NCBI GenBank assembly: GCA_018969715.1
Contig: JAGWXT010000016.1
Span: 1 to 45,172, forward strand
Length of the DNA: 45,172 nucleotides
Source: Actinomycetales bacterium
Lineage (GTDB): Bacteria; Actinomycetota; Actinomycetes; S36-B12; UBA5976
Reading direction: 5' to 3'
The stretch's first letter is position 1; each line of letters begins with the position of its first letter. Below are positions 6,841 through 16,049 of the stretch, piece by piece. A model generated the notes under the pieces. That model saw only the letters and a list, made by a program, of their open reading frames with translations. It did no database searches and was not told where the DNA came from. Position numbers and translations under genes: made by a program.

Positions 6841-7498
6841 TGGGGTGGTTCACCGCGACCCCGACCCCGGCCGGGGCCTCGATCGCAGCCCCGAGCCCAG
6901 CAGCAACCCCACCCCCCGCATCCGGCTGGTACAACCCCTGCTCGGTGATGTACTCGGCGACCTCCGCCGGGACCAGGTAGTCGATCGGTGCCCCGCGGCG
7001 AACCCGGTCGCGGATGTCGGTTGAACTGATCGCGAGCGCCGGCACATCAATGAGCGTGACCCGATCCGCCCCCACCCCCGGATCAACGAGCACGTGTCCG
7101 GGGCGGGTGACCCCAACCAGCTGCGCGCGCCGCAGCACCTCATCAGCATCGCGCCAGGTCAGGATCCCCCGCAGTGCGTCGGCGCCGGTGATGAAGGCCA
7201 GGTGCGCCCCGGGGTGCGCCGCAGCCAGATCTCGCAGGGTGTCCACGGTGTAGGTGGGCCCAGGGCGGTCGACATCGACGCGGCTGACGGCAAACCGCGG
7301 GTTGTCCGCGGTGGCCCGCAGGCACATGGTGAGTCGATGGGATGCCGCAGTCACCTGCCGATGCCCCTTCTGCCACGGCTGCCCGGTCGGCACGAAGATG
7401 ACCTCATCCAAGCCAAGCAGGAAACCTGCCTCGGACGCGGCGACCAGGTGGCCGACGTGAATGGGGTCGAAGGTGCCGCCCATGACCCCCAGCCGCAT
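6815..7498 (-). CDS. nadD: Nicotinate-nucleotide adenylyltransferase
   Basis: 227-residue enzyme that adenylates nicotinate mononucleotide to deamido-NAD, the penultimate step of NAD synthesis. The nucleotidyltransferase signature GGTFDPIHVGHL sits at the N-terminus. FVPTGQPWQKG (substrate loop), RPGPTYTVDTL, FITGADAL and the C-terminal ISSTDIRDRV motif are all intact. The last 25 or so residues are Gly/Ala-rich and poorly conserved. It lies between the small membrane protein gene and rsfS, and its end overlaps the longest rsfS start. Confidence 0.95.
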   Translation of the reverse strand: MRLGVMGGTFDPIHVGHLVAASEAGFLLGLDEVIFVPTGQPWQKGHRQVTAASHRLTMCLRATADNPRFAVSRVDVDRPGPTYTVDTLRDLAAAHPGAHLAFITGADALRGILTWRDADEVLRRAQLVGVTRPGHVLVDPGVGADRVTLIDVPALAISSTDIRDRVRRGAPIDYLVPAEVAEYITEQGLYQPDAGGGVAAGLGAAIEAPAGVGVAVNHPSGRGDSAG

Positions 7499-7516
7499 TG
7501 TGATGGAACGGGTCCC

Positions 7517-7705
7517 TCAGCGATCGATCTTCAGCATGGTCACCACCCACAGGGCCACGGCGAGCACCCCGAAGAAGACCACACCGAAGGCGACCGGCGA
7601 CATCGGGAGGTCCCGGTGGGCACCGGCCTCGGCGGCGGTGAGGACGGCCAGCGCATCGACCTGCGCGGACCGGTTGAGCGCGGTGGTGATGAGGGCATCA
7701 AGCAC
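7517..7705 (-). CDS. Small single-pass membrane protein between proA and nadD
   Basis: 62 residues. The N-terminal half is soluble and the C-terminal half is a TM helix ([21 protein letters not shown]) ending in a basic TMLKIDR tail. A short protein with PMSPVAYG followed by a helix is a recurring, unnamed feature between proA and nadD in actinobacteria, and this fits it. The GTG at 7705 overlaps the proA stop by eight bases. An ATG at 7603 would give only the helix. Function unknown. Confidence 0.65.
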   Translation of the reverse strand: MLDALITTALNRSAQVDALAVLTAAEAGAHRDLPMSPVAFGVVFFGVLAVALWVVTMLKIDR

Positions 7706-8966
7706 GGACGTGTCCTTCCCCTTGCACGATGAATGTTGAGGTGGTGAGCTCGGTCAGGCCCATGGGACCGCGCGCATGGAGGCGCTGGGTGGAGATGCCG
7801 ATCTCGGCCCCGAATCCGAACTCACCGCCGTCGGTGAATCGGGTGGAGGCGTTGACCATGATTGCCGCGGCGTCCACTCCGGCAATGAACTGCTCGGCAG
7901 CGGGCAGTGACGTCGTGAGAATCGCCTCGGTGTGCCCGGTGCCCCAGCGCGCAATATGGTCGATGGCGGCTGTCAGGCTGTCGACCACGCCGACCGCCAG
8001 GTCCAGGGAGTAGTACTCCGCCGCCCAGTCCTCATCCGTCACCGGCTCGAATCGCGCGCCCGCGGCCAGGGCGAATGGCCGGATCCGCTCATCACCGTGA
8101 ATGCACACCCCCGCTGCGGCCAGCGCCGACATCAGCACCGGACCTGCCTGATCGATCACCGCGGCGTGGATCAGCAGCGTCTCGGCGGCATTGCAGACAC
8201 TTGGCCGTTGCGCCTTGGCATTCACGACGATCGCAACCGCCTGATCCAGATCAACCTGCTGATCGACGTAGACGTGGCAGTTGCCAACACCGGTCTCGAT
8301 CACCGGCACCCGGGACTCGCTCACGATGCGGGCGATCAGCGACGCCCCCCCACGGGGGATCAGGACATCGACCAGACCGCGCTCCCGCATCAGCTGGCCG
8401 ACCGCATCATGGCCGTCACCGACGACAAGTGCGACGGCATCGGCGGGGATGCCGCAGTCGGTCAGCGCCTCGCGCATGACCGCCACCAGCGCCTCATTGG
8501 TGGCCAGCGCCGAGGATGAGCCGCGCAGCAGGGCCGCGTTCCCACTCTTCAGGCACAGGCCCGCCGCATCGACGGTGACATTCGGCCGGGCCTCGTAGAT
8601 CATGCCGATCACCCCCAGCGGCACCCTCACCTCGCGGATGCGCAGCCCATTCGGGCAGGTCCACCCCCGCGTGACCTCGCCGATCGGATCGGGCAGGGCC
8701 GCGAGGTGCCGCAGTGCCGCCCCGAGATCGGCCACCCTCGACTCGGTCAGGGTGAGCCGATCGACGGTGCCAGTGGGAGTGCCCGCGGCGGTCGCCGCGG
8801 CCACATCCCTGGCGTTCGCGGCGATGATCTCCGTCTGCCGGGAAATCAGCCGATCGGCCATGGCGTGCAGTGCCTGATCCTTGCGCTCGCGGGTGAGCCC
8901 GGCCAGGTGCCGCGCGGCGATCCGCGCCCGGGCAGCCAACTGCTGCACTGCGGTCACGTCCCTCAC
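7698..8966 (-). CDS. proA: Glutamate-5-semialdehyde dehydrogenase (gamma-glutamyl phosphate reductase)
   Basis: 422-residue NADPH-dependent reductase of the aldehyde dehydrogenase superfamily. It converts gamma-glutamyl phosphate to glutamate semialdehyde in proline synthesis. Visible features are the [19 protein letters not shown] segment, LRGSSSA, the catalytic cysteine in [13 protein letters not shown], and the C-terminal [15 protein letters not shown] and HARGPMGL motifs. The start is GTG 8966, which overlaps the proB stop as GTGA, so the two steps of the pathway are translationally coupled. Confidence 0.96.
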   Translation of the reverse strand: MRDVTAVQQLAARARIAARHLAGLTRERKDQALHAMADRLISRQTEIIAANARDVAAATAAGTPTGTVDRLTLTESRVADLGAALRHLAALPDPIGEVTRGWTCPNGLRIREVRVPLGVIGMIYEARPNVTVDAAGLCLKSGNAALLRGSSSALATNEALVAVMREALTDCGIPADAVALVVGDGHDAVGQLMRERGLVDVLIPRGGASLIARIVSESRVPVIETGVGNCHVYVDQQVDLDQAVAIVVNAKAQRPSVCNAAETLLIHAAVIDQAGPVLMSALAAAGVCIHGDERIRPFALAAGARFEPVTDEDWAAEYYSLDLAVGVVDSLTAAIDHIARWGTGHTEAILTTSLPAAEQFIAGVDAAAIMVNASTRFTDGGEFGFGAEIGISTQRLHARGPMGLTELTTSTFIVQGEGHVRA

Positions 8967-10120
8967 ACCCCTAGGGTAGGCGGCTCGCCGAGCAGGACCA
9001 GATCATCCCGGTGGATCAGCACGCGCAGGCCGGCAGCACCGCGCTGCTCGGCCACCTGCTGCATCGACCGCCCGAGCATCGGCGGTATCTCCCCGGAGTC
9101 GAATCCGACCAGGCCACGGGCGATGGGCACCCCGGCTGTCGTGCACACGTCAACGGCGTCCCCGGCGAGGAAGCGGCCCTCCACTCGCACCACCCCCGCC
9201 GGCAGCAGCGAGGCGCCGCGGTGTTGGAGGGCCTCGACTGCCCCGTCATCGCACCACAGGCGGCCCACCGGATCGCTGGCATGTTCCAGCCAGAGGGTGC
9301 GCGGTGACCGACGCACCCGGTTCGCAACCGGGGGGCAGAAGACCGTGCCCACATCCTGCCCGTCGAGGGCGGCGGCGGCATCGCCCGAGCCAGCCAGCAG
9401 GACCGGGATCCCCGCCGCTCCGGCGATCGCGGCGGCCGCGACCTTCGTCCGCATCCCGCCGCGGCCGACACCCGCCGACCCGCTGCCGCCGATCTGCAGG
9501 CCGCTGAGCCGGCTCGGCTCGGTCACCACCGGCACGCGGCGACCCCCGCGAGTCGGGTCGCTGTCGTACAGGGCATCAACATCGCTGAGCATGATGAGCG
9601 CCTGCGCCTCAACCAGGTGCGTCACCAGGGCGGCCAGCCGATCGTTGTCGCCCACGGTGATCTCCGCGGTGGCGACGGCGTCGTTCTCGTTGATGATTGG
9701 AATCACGCGCAGGGCCAGCAACCGCAGCAGGGCCTGGCGGGCATTGCGATAGTGCGCGCGTCGGGCGATGTCATCGGCAGTGAGCAGCACCTGGCCGACG
9801 GTGATGTCGAAGTGCGCGAAACTGTCGTGGTAGGCCGACATCAGCAGTCCCTGCCCGACGGATGCCGCCGCCTGCGCCGAGGCGAGGTCAGCGGGACGCC
9901 GCGGCAGGCCAAGCGGCGCGAGTCCCGCGGCGATCGCACCACTTGAGACCAGCACCACCTCGGTGCTGGCATGACGGGCGGCGAGCACTGCCGCGAGGGC
10001 GGCGACCCGTTCCCGGTCGAGTCCGCCGGCACGGGAGGTGAGGGAGGAGGAACCCACCTTGACGACGATCCGCCGCGCGGACGCAATCGTCTGGCGCATT
10101 ACCTCGCCACTGGCGGTCAC
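8963..10120 (-). CDS. proB: Glutamate 5-kinase with PUA domain
   Basis: 385 residues. It phosphorylates glutamate as the first, proline-inhibited step of proline synthesis. The amino-acid kinase domain covers about 1-265: [19 protein letters not shown], a central NENDAV substrate loop, and a [10 protein letters not shown] motif. A C-terminal PUA domain (about 285-370) is present, as in E. coli ProB. GTG 10120 overlaps the obg stop (GTGA). An alternative ATG lies seven codons in. The obg-proB-proA order is conserved in actinobacteria. Confidence 0.95.
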   Translation of the reverse strand: MTASGEVMRQTIASARRIVVKVGSSSLTSRAGGLDRERVAALAAVLAARHASTEVVLVSSGAIAAGLAPLGLPRRPADLASAQAAASVGQGLLMSAYHDSFAHFDITVGQVLLTADDIARRAHYRNARQALLRLLALRVIPIINENDAVATAEITVGDNDRLAALVTHLVEAQALIMLSDVDALYDSDPTRGGRRVPVVTEPSRLSGLQIGGSGSAGVGRGGMRTKVAAAAIAGAAGIPVLLAGSGDAAAALDGQDVGTVFCPPVANRVRRSPRTLWLEHASDPVGRLWCDDGAVEALQHRGASLLPAGVVRVEGRFLAGDAVDVCTTAGVPIARGLVGFDSGEIPPMLGRSMQQVAEQRGAAGLRVLIHRDDLVLLGEPPTLGV

Positions 10121-11430
10121 GTGCGCTGGCCTCGCCGGCCAGCCGCCGGCAGCGCCGACCAGTCAAAGGTCAGCTGCCCCCGTCCCTCCCCCACCATGAC
10201 CGGGTCGCCCGTCTGCGCACCAGCCGCCCGCAGCGCATCGTCAACCCCGGCCCGGGTGAGGCGGTCGATGAGGTACGCCAGCGCCTCGGGGTTGTCCGCA
10301 TCGGTCTGATGCACCCATCGCTGCACCAACGGGCCGGTGATCCGATAGCCGTCATCGGCCGCCTCGAGGGTGAAGGCGGGCTCGACAGCGCGATGGACCG
10401 CAACGGCAACTCGCGGCGGCGCAGCGGGCTGGGCCAGCCGCGCCTGCCTGACGAGGGCGGCCAGGCCGAGGCCCAGTGCGGTGAGCCCCTGCTGTGCCAC
10501 GGCACTCACCCGGTAGACGGCCAGCCCGTGCGCGCGCAGCGCCGGCTCGGCGAGGTCGGCCACCAGGCGGGCATCGGGCAGATCCATCTTGCTGAGCACG
10601 ACCACTCGCGGGCGGTCATCGAGTCCGCCGTACTCGGTGAGCTCCGCCTCGATGGCCATCAGGTCGGCGACCGGGTCGCGCTGAGCCGTCGGATCCGCCG
10701 GATCCAGCACATGGGCGATCACCGAGCAACGCTCAATATGCCGCAGGAACTGCAGCCCGAGCCCCCGGCCGAGGTGGGCACCGGGGATCAGCCCTGGCAC
10801 ATCGGCCATGGTGAAGGTCGTCTCACCAGCCTGGACAACCCCGAGATTGGGAGTGAGAGTGGTGAAGGGGTAGTCGGCGATGGTCGGTCGGGCTGCGCTC
10901 ATGGCCGCGATCAGGCTGGACTTTCCGGCATTGGGAAGTCCGACGAGGGCGACATCGGCGATCAGCTTCACCTCCAGGCGCACGGCACGCTCCTGGCCGG
11001 GTTCACCGCGCAGTGCGAAGCCGGGAACGCGCCGACGGGGTGAGACAAGGGCGGCATTGCCCAACCCCCCGCGCCCCCCGTGAGCAACGACGACGCGGGT
11101 CCCGACACCGATGAGGTCGGCGATCACGGCACCCCCATCGTCACTCACCACCGTGCCATCGGGCACCGGCAGCACGAGGTCAGCACCGTGGGCGCCGTTG
11201 CGGTAGCCACCGCGTCCGGGGGCACCGGCCGCCGCAGTCCGGTGCGGGCGCCGCTGGTACTCCAGCAGATGGGTCATTCCCGGTGCCACCTCGCAGATGA
11301 CGTCGCCACCGCGACCGCCACTGCCGCCGTCCGGGCCACCGAAGGGGACGAACTTCTCGCGGTGCACCGAGGCGCAACCGGGGCCGCCATCGCCGGCCCG
11401 GACGTGAATCAGGGCCGTGTCGACGAACAT
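10117..11430 (-). CDS. obg: GTPase Obg/CgtA
   Basis: 437-residue essential GTPase that binds the 50S subunit and links ribosome maturation to the stringent response and the cell cycle. The glycine-rich Obg domain covers 1-158 (AGDGGPGC, FGGPDGGSGGRGGD). The G domain has G1 GLPNAGKS at 164-171, the switch YPFTTLTPN, and G3 DVPG at 210-213. The G4 motif is SKMD at 280-283 rather than NKxD. The actinobacterial C-terminal OCT domain (about 345-420) ends in GQLTFDW. ATG 11430 has AGGG five bases upstream. The gene follows rpmA, giving the common rplU-rpmA-obg ribosome cluster. Confidence 0.96.
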   Translation of the reverse strand: MFVDTALIHVRAGDGGPGCASVHREKFVPFGGPDGGSGGRGGDVICEVAPGMTHLLEYQRRPHRTAAAGAPGRGGYRNGAHGADLVLPVPDGTVVSDDGGAVIADLIGVGTRVVVAHGGRGGLGNAALVSPRRRVPGFALRGEPGQERAVRLEVKLIADVALVGLPNAGKSSLIAAMSAARPTIADYPFTTLTPNLGVVQAGETTFTMADVPGLIPGAHLGRGLGLQFLRHIERCSVIAHVLDPADPTAQRDPVADLMAIEAELTEYGGLDDRPRVVVLSKMDLPDARLVADLAEPALRAHGLAVYRVSAVAQQGLTALGLGLAALVRQARLAQPAAPPRVAVAVHRAVEPAFTLEAADDGYRITGPLVQRWVHQTDADNPEALAYLIDRLTRAGVDDALRAAGAQTGDPVMVGEGRGQLTFDWSALPAAGRRGQRT

Positions 11431-11490
11431 GGTTGCCCTACCGGCGCCCGGACCACCGCCCGGACGCCACGGCGGGTCCGGAGTGTGAGC

Positions 11491-11754
11491 TCAGGCGGCG
11501 TTGGTGGCCGCAACAACGTCGATGACGTTGCGCCCACGCCGAGTGGTGAAGACAACGTGCCCGGGGCTGGTGGCGAAGAGCGTGTCATCTCGACCGCGTC
11601 CAACATTGAGGCCCGGGTGCACCCGGGTACCGCGCTGGCGGATGAGAATCTCACCGGCTCCCACGAACTGCCCGCCGAATCGCTTCACACCCAGCCGCTG
11701 CGCCGCCGAGTCCCGGCCGTTCCGGCTACTTGAGGCACCCTTCTTGTGCGCCAT
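11491..11754 (-). CDS. rpmA: 50S ribosomal protein L27
   Basis: 87-residue ribosomal protein whose N-terminal tail reaches the peptidyl-transferase centre. The start [16 protein letters not shown] is the classic L27 N-terminus. It has no Firmicutes-type cleavable leader. It continues with [23 protein letters not shown] and [17 protein letters not shown]. It lies three bases after rplU and is probably read from the same mRNA. Confidence 0.98.
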   Translation of the reverse strand: MAHKKGASSSRNGRDSAAQRLGVKRFGGQFVGAGEILIRQRGTRVHPGLNVGRGRDDTLFATSPGHVVFTTRRGRNVIDVVAATNAA

Positions 11755-11757
11755 GAC

Positions 11758-12069
11758 TCACACCCCTGCACTGATGTCGGTGATTCGGATGGTGGTCAGC
11801 TCCTGCCGGTGACCCTGTCGCCGACGGTAGCCGGTCTTGTTGCGGTATCGCAGAATGTCGATCTTGGGCCCCCGACTGTGGGAGACGATGACGCCGGTCA
11901 CCCGCGCGCGTGGCGCGGAGGCAACCGGAGTGACGCGGCCGCCATCAACGAGCAGCAGGACAGGCAGGTCAACCGCAGCCCCGGGCTCACCCTCACGTCG
12001 GTCCACCAGCACCTCATCACCGAGGCCCACCCGCTCCTGCCGGCCACCGGCCCGGACCACCGCATACAT
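11758..12069 (-). CDS. rplU: 50S ribosomal protein L21
   Basis: 103-residue 23S rRNA-binding protein. It starts MYAVVRAGGRQERVGLGDEV and contains the C-terminal signature KIDILRYRNKTGYRRRQGHRQ, in which the basic residues touch rRNA. It is the first gene of the rplU-rpmA-obg group. Its leader carries a 16-bp triple repeat ending 13 bases before the ATG, with AAGGCGCC as the only weak SD. Confidence 0.98.
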   Translation of the reverse strand: MYAVVRAGGRQERVGLGDEVLVDRREGEPGAAVDLPVLLLVDGGRVTPVASAPRARVTGVIVSHSRGPKIDILRYRNKTGYRRRQGHRQELTTIRITDISAGV

Positions 12070-12081
12070 GGCGCCTTACCT

Positions 12082-12129
12082 CTCTGGACTGACACTGCTC
12101 TGGACTGACACTGCTCTGGACTGAGACTG
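12082..12129. repeat. 16-bp tandem repeat, 3 copies, in the rplU leader
   Basis: Copies at 12082-12097, 12098-12113 and 12114-12129 are identical except for one base in the third. The unit on the plus strand is CTCTGGACTGACACTG. It lies in the 5' leader directly before the rplU start codon. Confidence 0.95.
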
Positions 12130-12205
12130 CACACTGGAAACCGCCGTGCCCGCGGTCGCACGAACCCATCAACGAGCCGATCGAGAACCGCTGACGTTGT
12201 CACCG

Positions 12206-12211
12206 AGTGTA
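12206..12211 (-). promoter_or_regulatory. Putative -10 box of rplU-rpmA-obg
   Basis: On the minus strand the box reads TACACT (CCGCTACACTCGG), a good TANNNT match in an otherwise GC-rich spacer. Transcription would start near 12199, giving a leader of about 130 bases that includes the 16-bp repeats. No clear -35 is seen. Confidence 0.5.
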
Positions 12212-12271
12212 GCGGAACGTTCGAGCAGGGACCGGGCGTCCGCCGCAGAGGGCAGCCCGCACCACCCTGGT

Positions 12272-12293
12272 ACCGGCGGTGTGCACCGCCGGT
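12272..12293 (-). terminator. Strong hairpin just after rne
   Basis: Perfect inverted repeat ACCGGCGGTG / CACCGCCGGT with a two-base centre, 5-26 bases after the rne stop. No U-run follows, as is common for actinobacterial hairpin terminators. It could end the rne transcript, or protect it. Confidence 0.55.
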
Positions 12294-12297
12294 CACC

Positions 12298-14595
12298 TCA
12301 TCTCGTGCGTCGCCCGACCCGCAACCAACCGCGACGGGACTCCCCACCGGCAGCCTCGTCCTCGTCGAGCCCATCGTCCTCGTCGTCGTCCTCGTCGTCG
12401 TCCTCGTCGTCCTCGTCCTCGTCGAGCCCAGCGTCGTCGTCCTCGTCCTCGTCCTCGTCGAGATCGTCTTCCTCATCCTCACCATCGAGATCCTCACCAT
12501 CGAGATCCTCACCATCGAGATCCTCACCATCGAGATCCTCACCATCGAGATCCTCAGCATCGAGATCCTCAGCATCGAGATCCTCACCGGTCGAGTCTCC
12601 GCGGTCACCCGCGGCAGGATCACCAGGCTGGCCGTTGGTGGTCACTGCGGGCAGCGGCCGCGGCAGGCTCGCCGGATTGGGCACCGGCGTGGCGGGCTCG
12701 AGGGAGATTCGCACCCCCCTGCCCGAACAGGTCGCACAGGGCTCGGAGAACGTCTCCAGCAGCCCCTGCCCGATGCGCTTGCGGGTCATCTGCACCAGGC
12801 CAAGCGAGGTCACCTCGGCGACCTGGTGCTTGGTGCGATCACGCCCCAGGCATTCGACGAGCCGACGCAGGACGAGATCTCGGTTGCTCTCCAGCACCAT
12901 GTCGATGAAGTCGATGACGATGATGCCCCCGATATCGCGCAGCCGCAACTGCCGGACGATCTCCTCGGCCGCCTCCAGGTTGTTCCGGGTCACCGTCTCC
13001 TCGAGGGTGCCGCCCTTGCCGGTGAACCGGCCGGTATTGACGTCGATCACTGTCATCGCCTCGGTCCGATCGATGACAAGGGAACCACCCGAAGGCAGGT
13101 AGACCCGTCGGTCGAGCGCCTTGGCAATCTGCTCATCGACTCGGTGCTCGGCGAAGATGTCGCGCGCGCCCGTCCATGAGGTCACGCGATCTGCGAGGTC
13201 TGGGGCAACCGCGGCGACGTAGTCGGCGATGACCTGCCAGGTGGCGGCACCCGCGACGACGAGGCGCCCCACATCCTCATTGAAGATGTCCCGAACCACC
13301 TTGATGGCGAGGTCGGGCTCGCTGTACAGGACGGTGGGCGGGTTCGCGATCGCAGCGGCGCGCGTGATCTCCTCCCACTGGGCACAGAGTCGCTCGACGT
13401 CCCGGCCCAGCTGCTCAGCGGTAGCGCCCTCCGCCGCCGTCCGCACGATCACCCCGGCGTCCTCGGGCAGGATCTCCCGCAGCAGCCGCTTCAGGCGGGT
13501 GCGCTCCTGCTCTGGCAGCTTGCGGCTGATCCCGGTCATCGCCCCCTGCGGCACGTAGACCACATAGCGGCCCGGCAGCGCCACCTGACTTGTGAGGCGA
13601 GCACCCTTGTGGCCACTGGGATCCTTCGTCACCTGCACGAGCACCGGATCGCCGGGACTGAGGGCCAGCTCGATCCGCTTTGGCTGATCGGCCATCCCAG
13701 CGGCTCGCCAATTCACCTCACCGGCGTAGAGCACCGCATTGCGGCCGCGTCCAATGTCGACGAATGCGGCCTCCATGCTCGGCAGCACATTCTGCACTCG
13801 ACCGAGGTACACATTGCCGATCAGCGACGGCGCCTGCCCACCTGCGACGTAGTGCTCGACCAGGACGTCGTCCTCCATTACCGCGATCTGCACCCGGCCC
13901 GGTGCTGAGCGCACCAACATGGCCCGATCAACGCTTTCGCGTCGGGCAAGGAACTCCGCCTCAGTGAGTACGGGGCCGCGCCGCCGACCCGCCTCGCGGC
14001 CCTCTCGGCGCCGTTGCCGCTTGGCCTCGATCCGAGTGGAGCCACGCACCCCCGTGACATCCTCAACGGGGCCCTCGCCACCGTCCGATCGACGTCGACG
14101 ACGACGCCGGCGGGAGCGGCCGGTCTCCTCGGTTGCGCCATCGTCATCGGCATCACCTGCCTCGGATGGAATTGCGTCGTTGCCCTCATCTGTCGAAGGC
14201 TCGTCAGCGCCGGCCTCCTCGCCCTGCACTCGATCGCCATCACCACGCCGACGGCGGCGGCTCCCCCGGCGACGACGGCGGGTGCCGTCACGCTCCTCCC
14301 CCTCTCCCTCGCCCTCATCGGGGTCGCCGGTGCGGCCATTGCGGGCAGACCGGCCGCCATCCGAGGAGCGGACCGGTGGGTCCTCATCGTGATCACCGTG
14401 GGGTCGTTGACCGGTCGCCCCTCGGTTCGGCGCGGTGCGCAGCAGCGCCGGGTCCGCGGGGAGGAAGGACACCTGCGGCACTCGGCGCACCGATGGCGGG
14501 CGCGGGGCCGCAGCAGGCGACGCCTGCTGATCCTCACCGCCCGGCCCGGATGAACCGTTCGTGGTTACCACCGTCGTATCCGAGGAATCGGACAC
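12298..14595 (-). CDS. rne: Ribonuclease E/G
   Basis: 765-residue endoribonuclease for rRNA and tRNA processing and mRNA decay. A long disordered N-terminal extension (about 1-205) alternates acidic stretches with Arg clusters (RRRRRGSRRRRRG, SRRRRRRRRS), as in other actinobacterial RNase E. An S1 domain follows (VYLGRVQNVLPSMEAAFVDIG). The DNase I-like core has its two Mg-binding aspartates in VIDVNTGRFTGKGG (about 518) and IVIDFIDM (about 558). The Zn-link is CATC instead of CPxC. The C-tail is very acidic and largely built from a seven-copy 15-bp repeat plus Asp/Glu runs, ending in a basic RRGWLRVGRRTR. The start is ATG 14595. Confidence 0.95.
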   Translation of the reverse strand: MSDSSDTTVVTTNGSSGPGGEDQQASPAAAPRPPSVRRVPQVSFLPADPALLRTAPNRGATGQRPHGDHDEDPPVRSSDGGRSARNGRTGDPDEGEGEGEERDGTRRRRRGSRRRRRGDGDRVQGEEAGADEPSTDEGNDAIPSEAGDADDDGATEETGRSRRRRRRRRSDGGEGPVEDVTGVRGSTRIEAKRQRRREGREAGRRRGPVLTEAEFLARRESVDRAMLVRSAPGRVQIAVMEDDVLVEHYVAGGQAPSLIGNVYLGRVQNVLPSMEAAFVDIGRGRNAVLYAGEVNWRAAGMADQPKRIELALSPGDPVLVQVTKDPSGHKGARLTSQVALPGRYVVYVPQGAMTGISRKLPEQERTRLKRLLREILPEDAGVIVRTAAEGATAEQLGRDVERLCAQWEEITRAAAIANPPTVLYSEPDLAIKVVRDIFNEDVGRLVVAGAATWQVIADYVAAVAPDLADRVTSWTGARDIFAEHRVDEQIAKALDRRVYLPSGGSLVIDRTEAMTVIDVNTGRFTGKGGTLEETVTRNNLEAAEEIVRQLRLRDIGGIIVIDFIDMVLESNRDLVLRRLVECLGRDRTKHQVAEVTSLGLVQMTRKRIGQGLLETFSEPCATCSGRGVRISLEPATPVPNPASLPRPLPAVTTNGQPGDPAAGDRGDSTGEDLDAEDLDAEDLDGEDLDGEDLDGEDLDGEDLDGEDEEDDLDEDEDEDDDAGLDEDEDDEDDDEDDDEDDGLDEDEAAGGESRRGWLRVGRRTR
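12481..12585. repeat. 15-bp tandem repeat, 7 copies, in rne acidic tail
   Basis: The unit ACCATCGAGATCCTC repeats at 12481, 12496, 12511, 12526 and 12541, then as AGCATC variants at 12556 and 12571. On the minus strand it encodes E-D-L-D-G/A. Low-complexity Asp/Glu codons continue to about 12357. Confidence 0.95.
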
Positions 14596-14804
14596 CCGTC
14601 ACACTCCTGTCGGCCCCCGGGCGCGCAGCGCCGCGCAGGGGCATGGTCGGTGCCGCAGAGCGGCCAAAGCCTGTCGGTCCCGGTGCTGGGAGGCGGCCGC
14701 CGGCGGCGACTCGCGCGGCTCCCGCGCGTCGGGGGTCACGAGGGGACGCGAACTGCGCTCACATCACCCGCGCGGAGCCAAGTATGGCACAGCGCGTCGG
14801 CGAA
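14596..14804 (-). promoter_or_regulatory. rne promoter and leader with a 7-bp hairpin
   Basis: The 209-base spacer between rodA and rne holds no credible gene. On the minus strand, CATACT at 14786-14781 is preceded by TG (extended -10 type) in a local AT-richer patch. A transcript from there would have a leader of about 180 bases containing the perfect hairpin CGCGCGG-CTC-CCGCGCG (14712-14728). In E. coli the rne leader is the site of RNase E autoregulation. A similar role here is only an inference. Confidence 0.4.
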
Positions 14805-16049
14805 TCAGTCAGGTCGGATCAGCGTCTCTCGGGAAACCGTCGTCAACAGTCCGATGGCGGCCCAGCAGGCAAGCATGGAGGTCCCCCCATATGCGACGAA
14901 GGGCAGGGGTACCCCCGTGACCGGCATGATGCCAAGCGCCATCCCGATGCTCTCGAAGGACTGGAAGGCCACCCACGCCGTCACCCCGGCGCCGAGCAGG
15001 CGTCCGAACATGTCGGGTGCCTGCAGGGCAAGGCGTGAGGTCCGCCACATGATGATCCCCAGCAGGGCGATGACGAGCGCCGAGCCGAGGAAGCCCAGCT
15101 CCTCCCCGGCCACGGTGAAGATGAAGTCCGACTCCTGGAAGGGGACGAATCGACCTGCCGTCTGCTCACCTTGCAGGAGGCCGGTGCCGGAAAGGCCCCC
15201 CGCGCCGATGGCGATGCGCGCCTGCCGCGTGTTGTACCCGGCACCGAGCGGGTCGAGGTCGGGATCGGTGAATGCGGCGAGCCGATCCAGCTGATAGGCG
15301 CTGAGGATCCCCAGCTGGACCACGAGGAATGCCCCGATCCCGGTGGCCCCGACCATTCCGGCCAGCCACCACCACGAGGCACCCGATACCGCGATCACCG
15401 CGAAGGTGAGGACGGCCACGACGGCGACCGTTCCGAGGTCCGGCTGCAGCAGGATCAACCCCATCGGCACCCCCGCCAGGGCGAGGGCGATGATGACCTG
15501 CCGGCTGCGCGGCACGTCCTCGGCATCACGGTGCTCCGACAGCAAGGAGGCCAGCAACAGCAGCAGGCCCAGTTTCGCGAGTTCACCGGGCTGCACCGTG
15601 AACCCCGCCGGCAGCCGGATCCACGCGGTCGCCCCGTTCACCGTCGTACCGACCCCCGGGATGAGGACCACGATCAAGGCCAGCACCGTCGCTGCATAGA
15701 AGAAGGGGGCGTACGCCCGGAGGGTTGTCTGGGAGATGCGCGCGATGACCATCGCAAGGGTCAGCGCGATGAGCAGGTTGATCACATGCCGCGTCAGGGT
15801 TGCCGTCGGCTCCTCACCGGCATCCTGCAGGCGCAGCCGCGTTGCCGAGTAGACCAGTGCGCTGCCGATGATGCTCAGCAGCAGCGCCGCCGCGATCAGC
15901 AGCCAGTCGTAGCCGACCGTCGCACCAGTGCCCCGCGGGGTGGCGCCGCTGGTGAGGCGACCGCTGCCGGCACCCCGGCCCAGTAGCGATGGGCCACCGA
16001 GGAGGGCACCGGGGGCGGGTCCGCGCGGGGCGGTCCGAGCCGGGCTCAT
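14805..16049 (-). CDS. rodA: Peptidoglycan glycosyltransferase RodA (SEDS family)
   Basis: 414-residue polytopic membrane protein with ten hydrophobic helices. It polymerises lipid II glycan strands during elongation together with its cognate class B PBP. SEDS signatures include GATAWIRLPAGFTVQPGELAKL, LLQPDLGTVAVV, the long external loop YNTRQARIAIGAGGLSGTG and the ESDFIFTVAGEELGF motif. The catalytic Asp is expected in the TDPDLDPLG-containing loop, and YGGTSML closes the fold. A basic, Gly/Pro-rich N-terminal tail of about 45 residues precedes the first helix. ATG 16049 overlaps the PBP2 stop by four bases, so the two are co-translated. Confidence 0.94.
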   Translation of the reverse strand: MSPARTAPRGPAPGALLGGPSLLGRGAGSGRLTSGATPRGTGATVGYDWLLIAAALLLSIIGSALVYSATRLRLQDAGEEPTATLTRHVINLLIALTLAMVIARISQTTLRAYAPFFYAATVLALIVVLIPGVGTTVNGATAWIRLPAGFTVQPGELAKLGLLLLLASLLSEHRDAEDVPRSRQVIIALALAGVPMGLILLQPDLGTVAVVAVLTFAVIAVSGASWWWLAGMVGATGIGAFLVVQLGILSAYQLDRLAAFTDPDLDPLGAGYNTRQARIAIGAGGLSGTGLLQGEQTAGRFVPFQESDFIFTVAGEELGFLGSALVIALLGIIMWRTSRLALQAPDMFGRLLGAGVTAWVAFQSFESIGMALGIMPVTGVPLPFVAYGGTSMLACWAAIGLLTTVSRETLIRPD

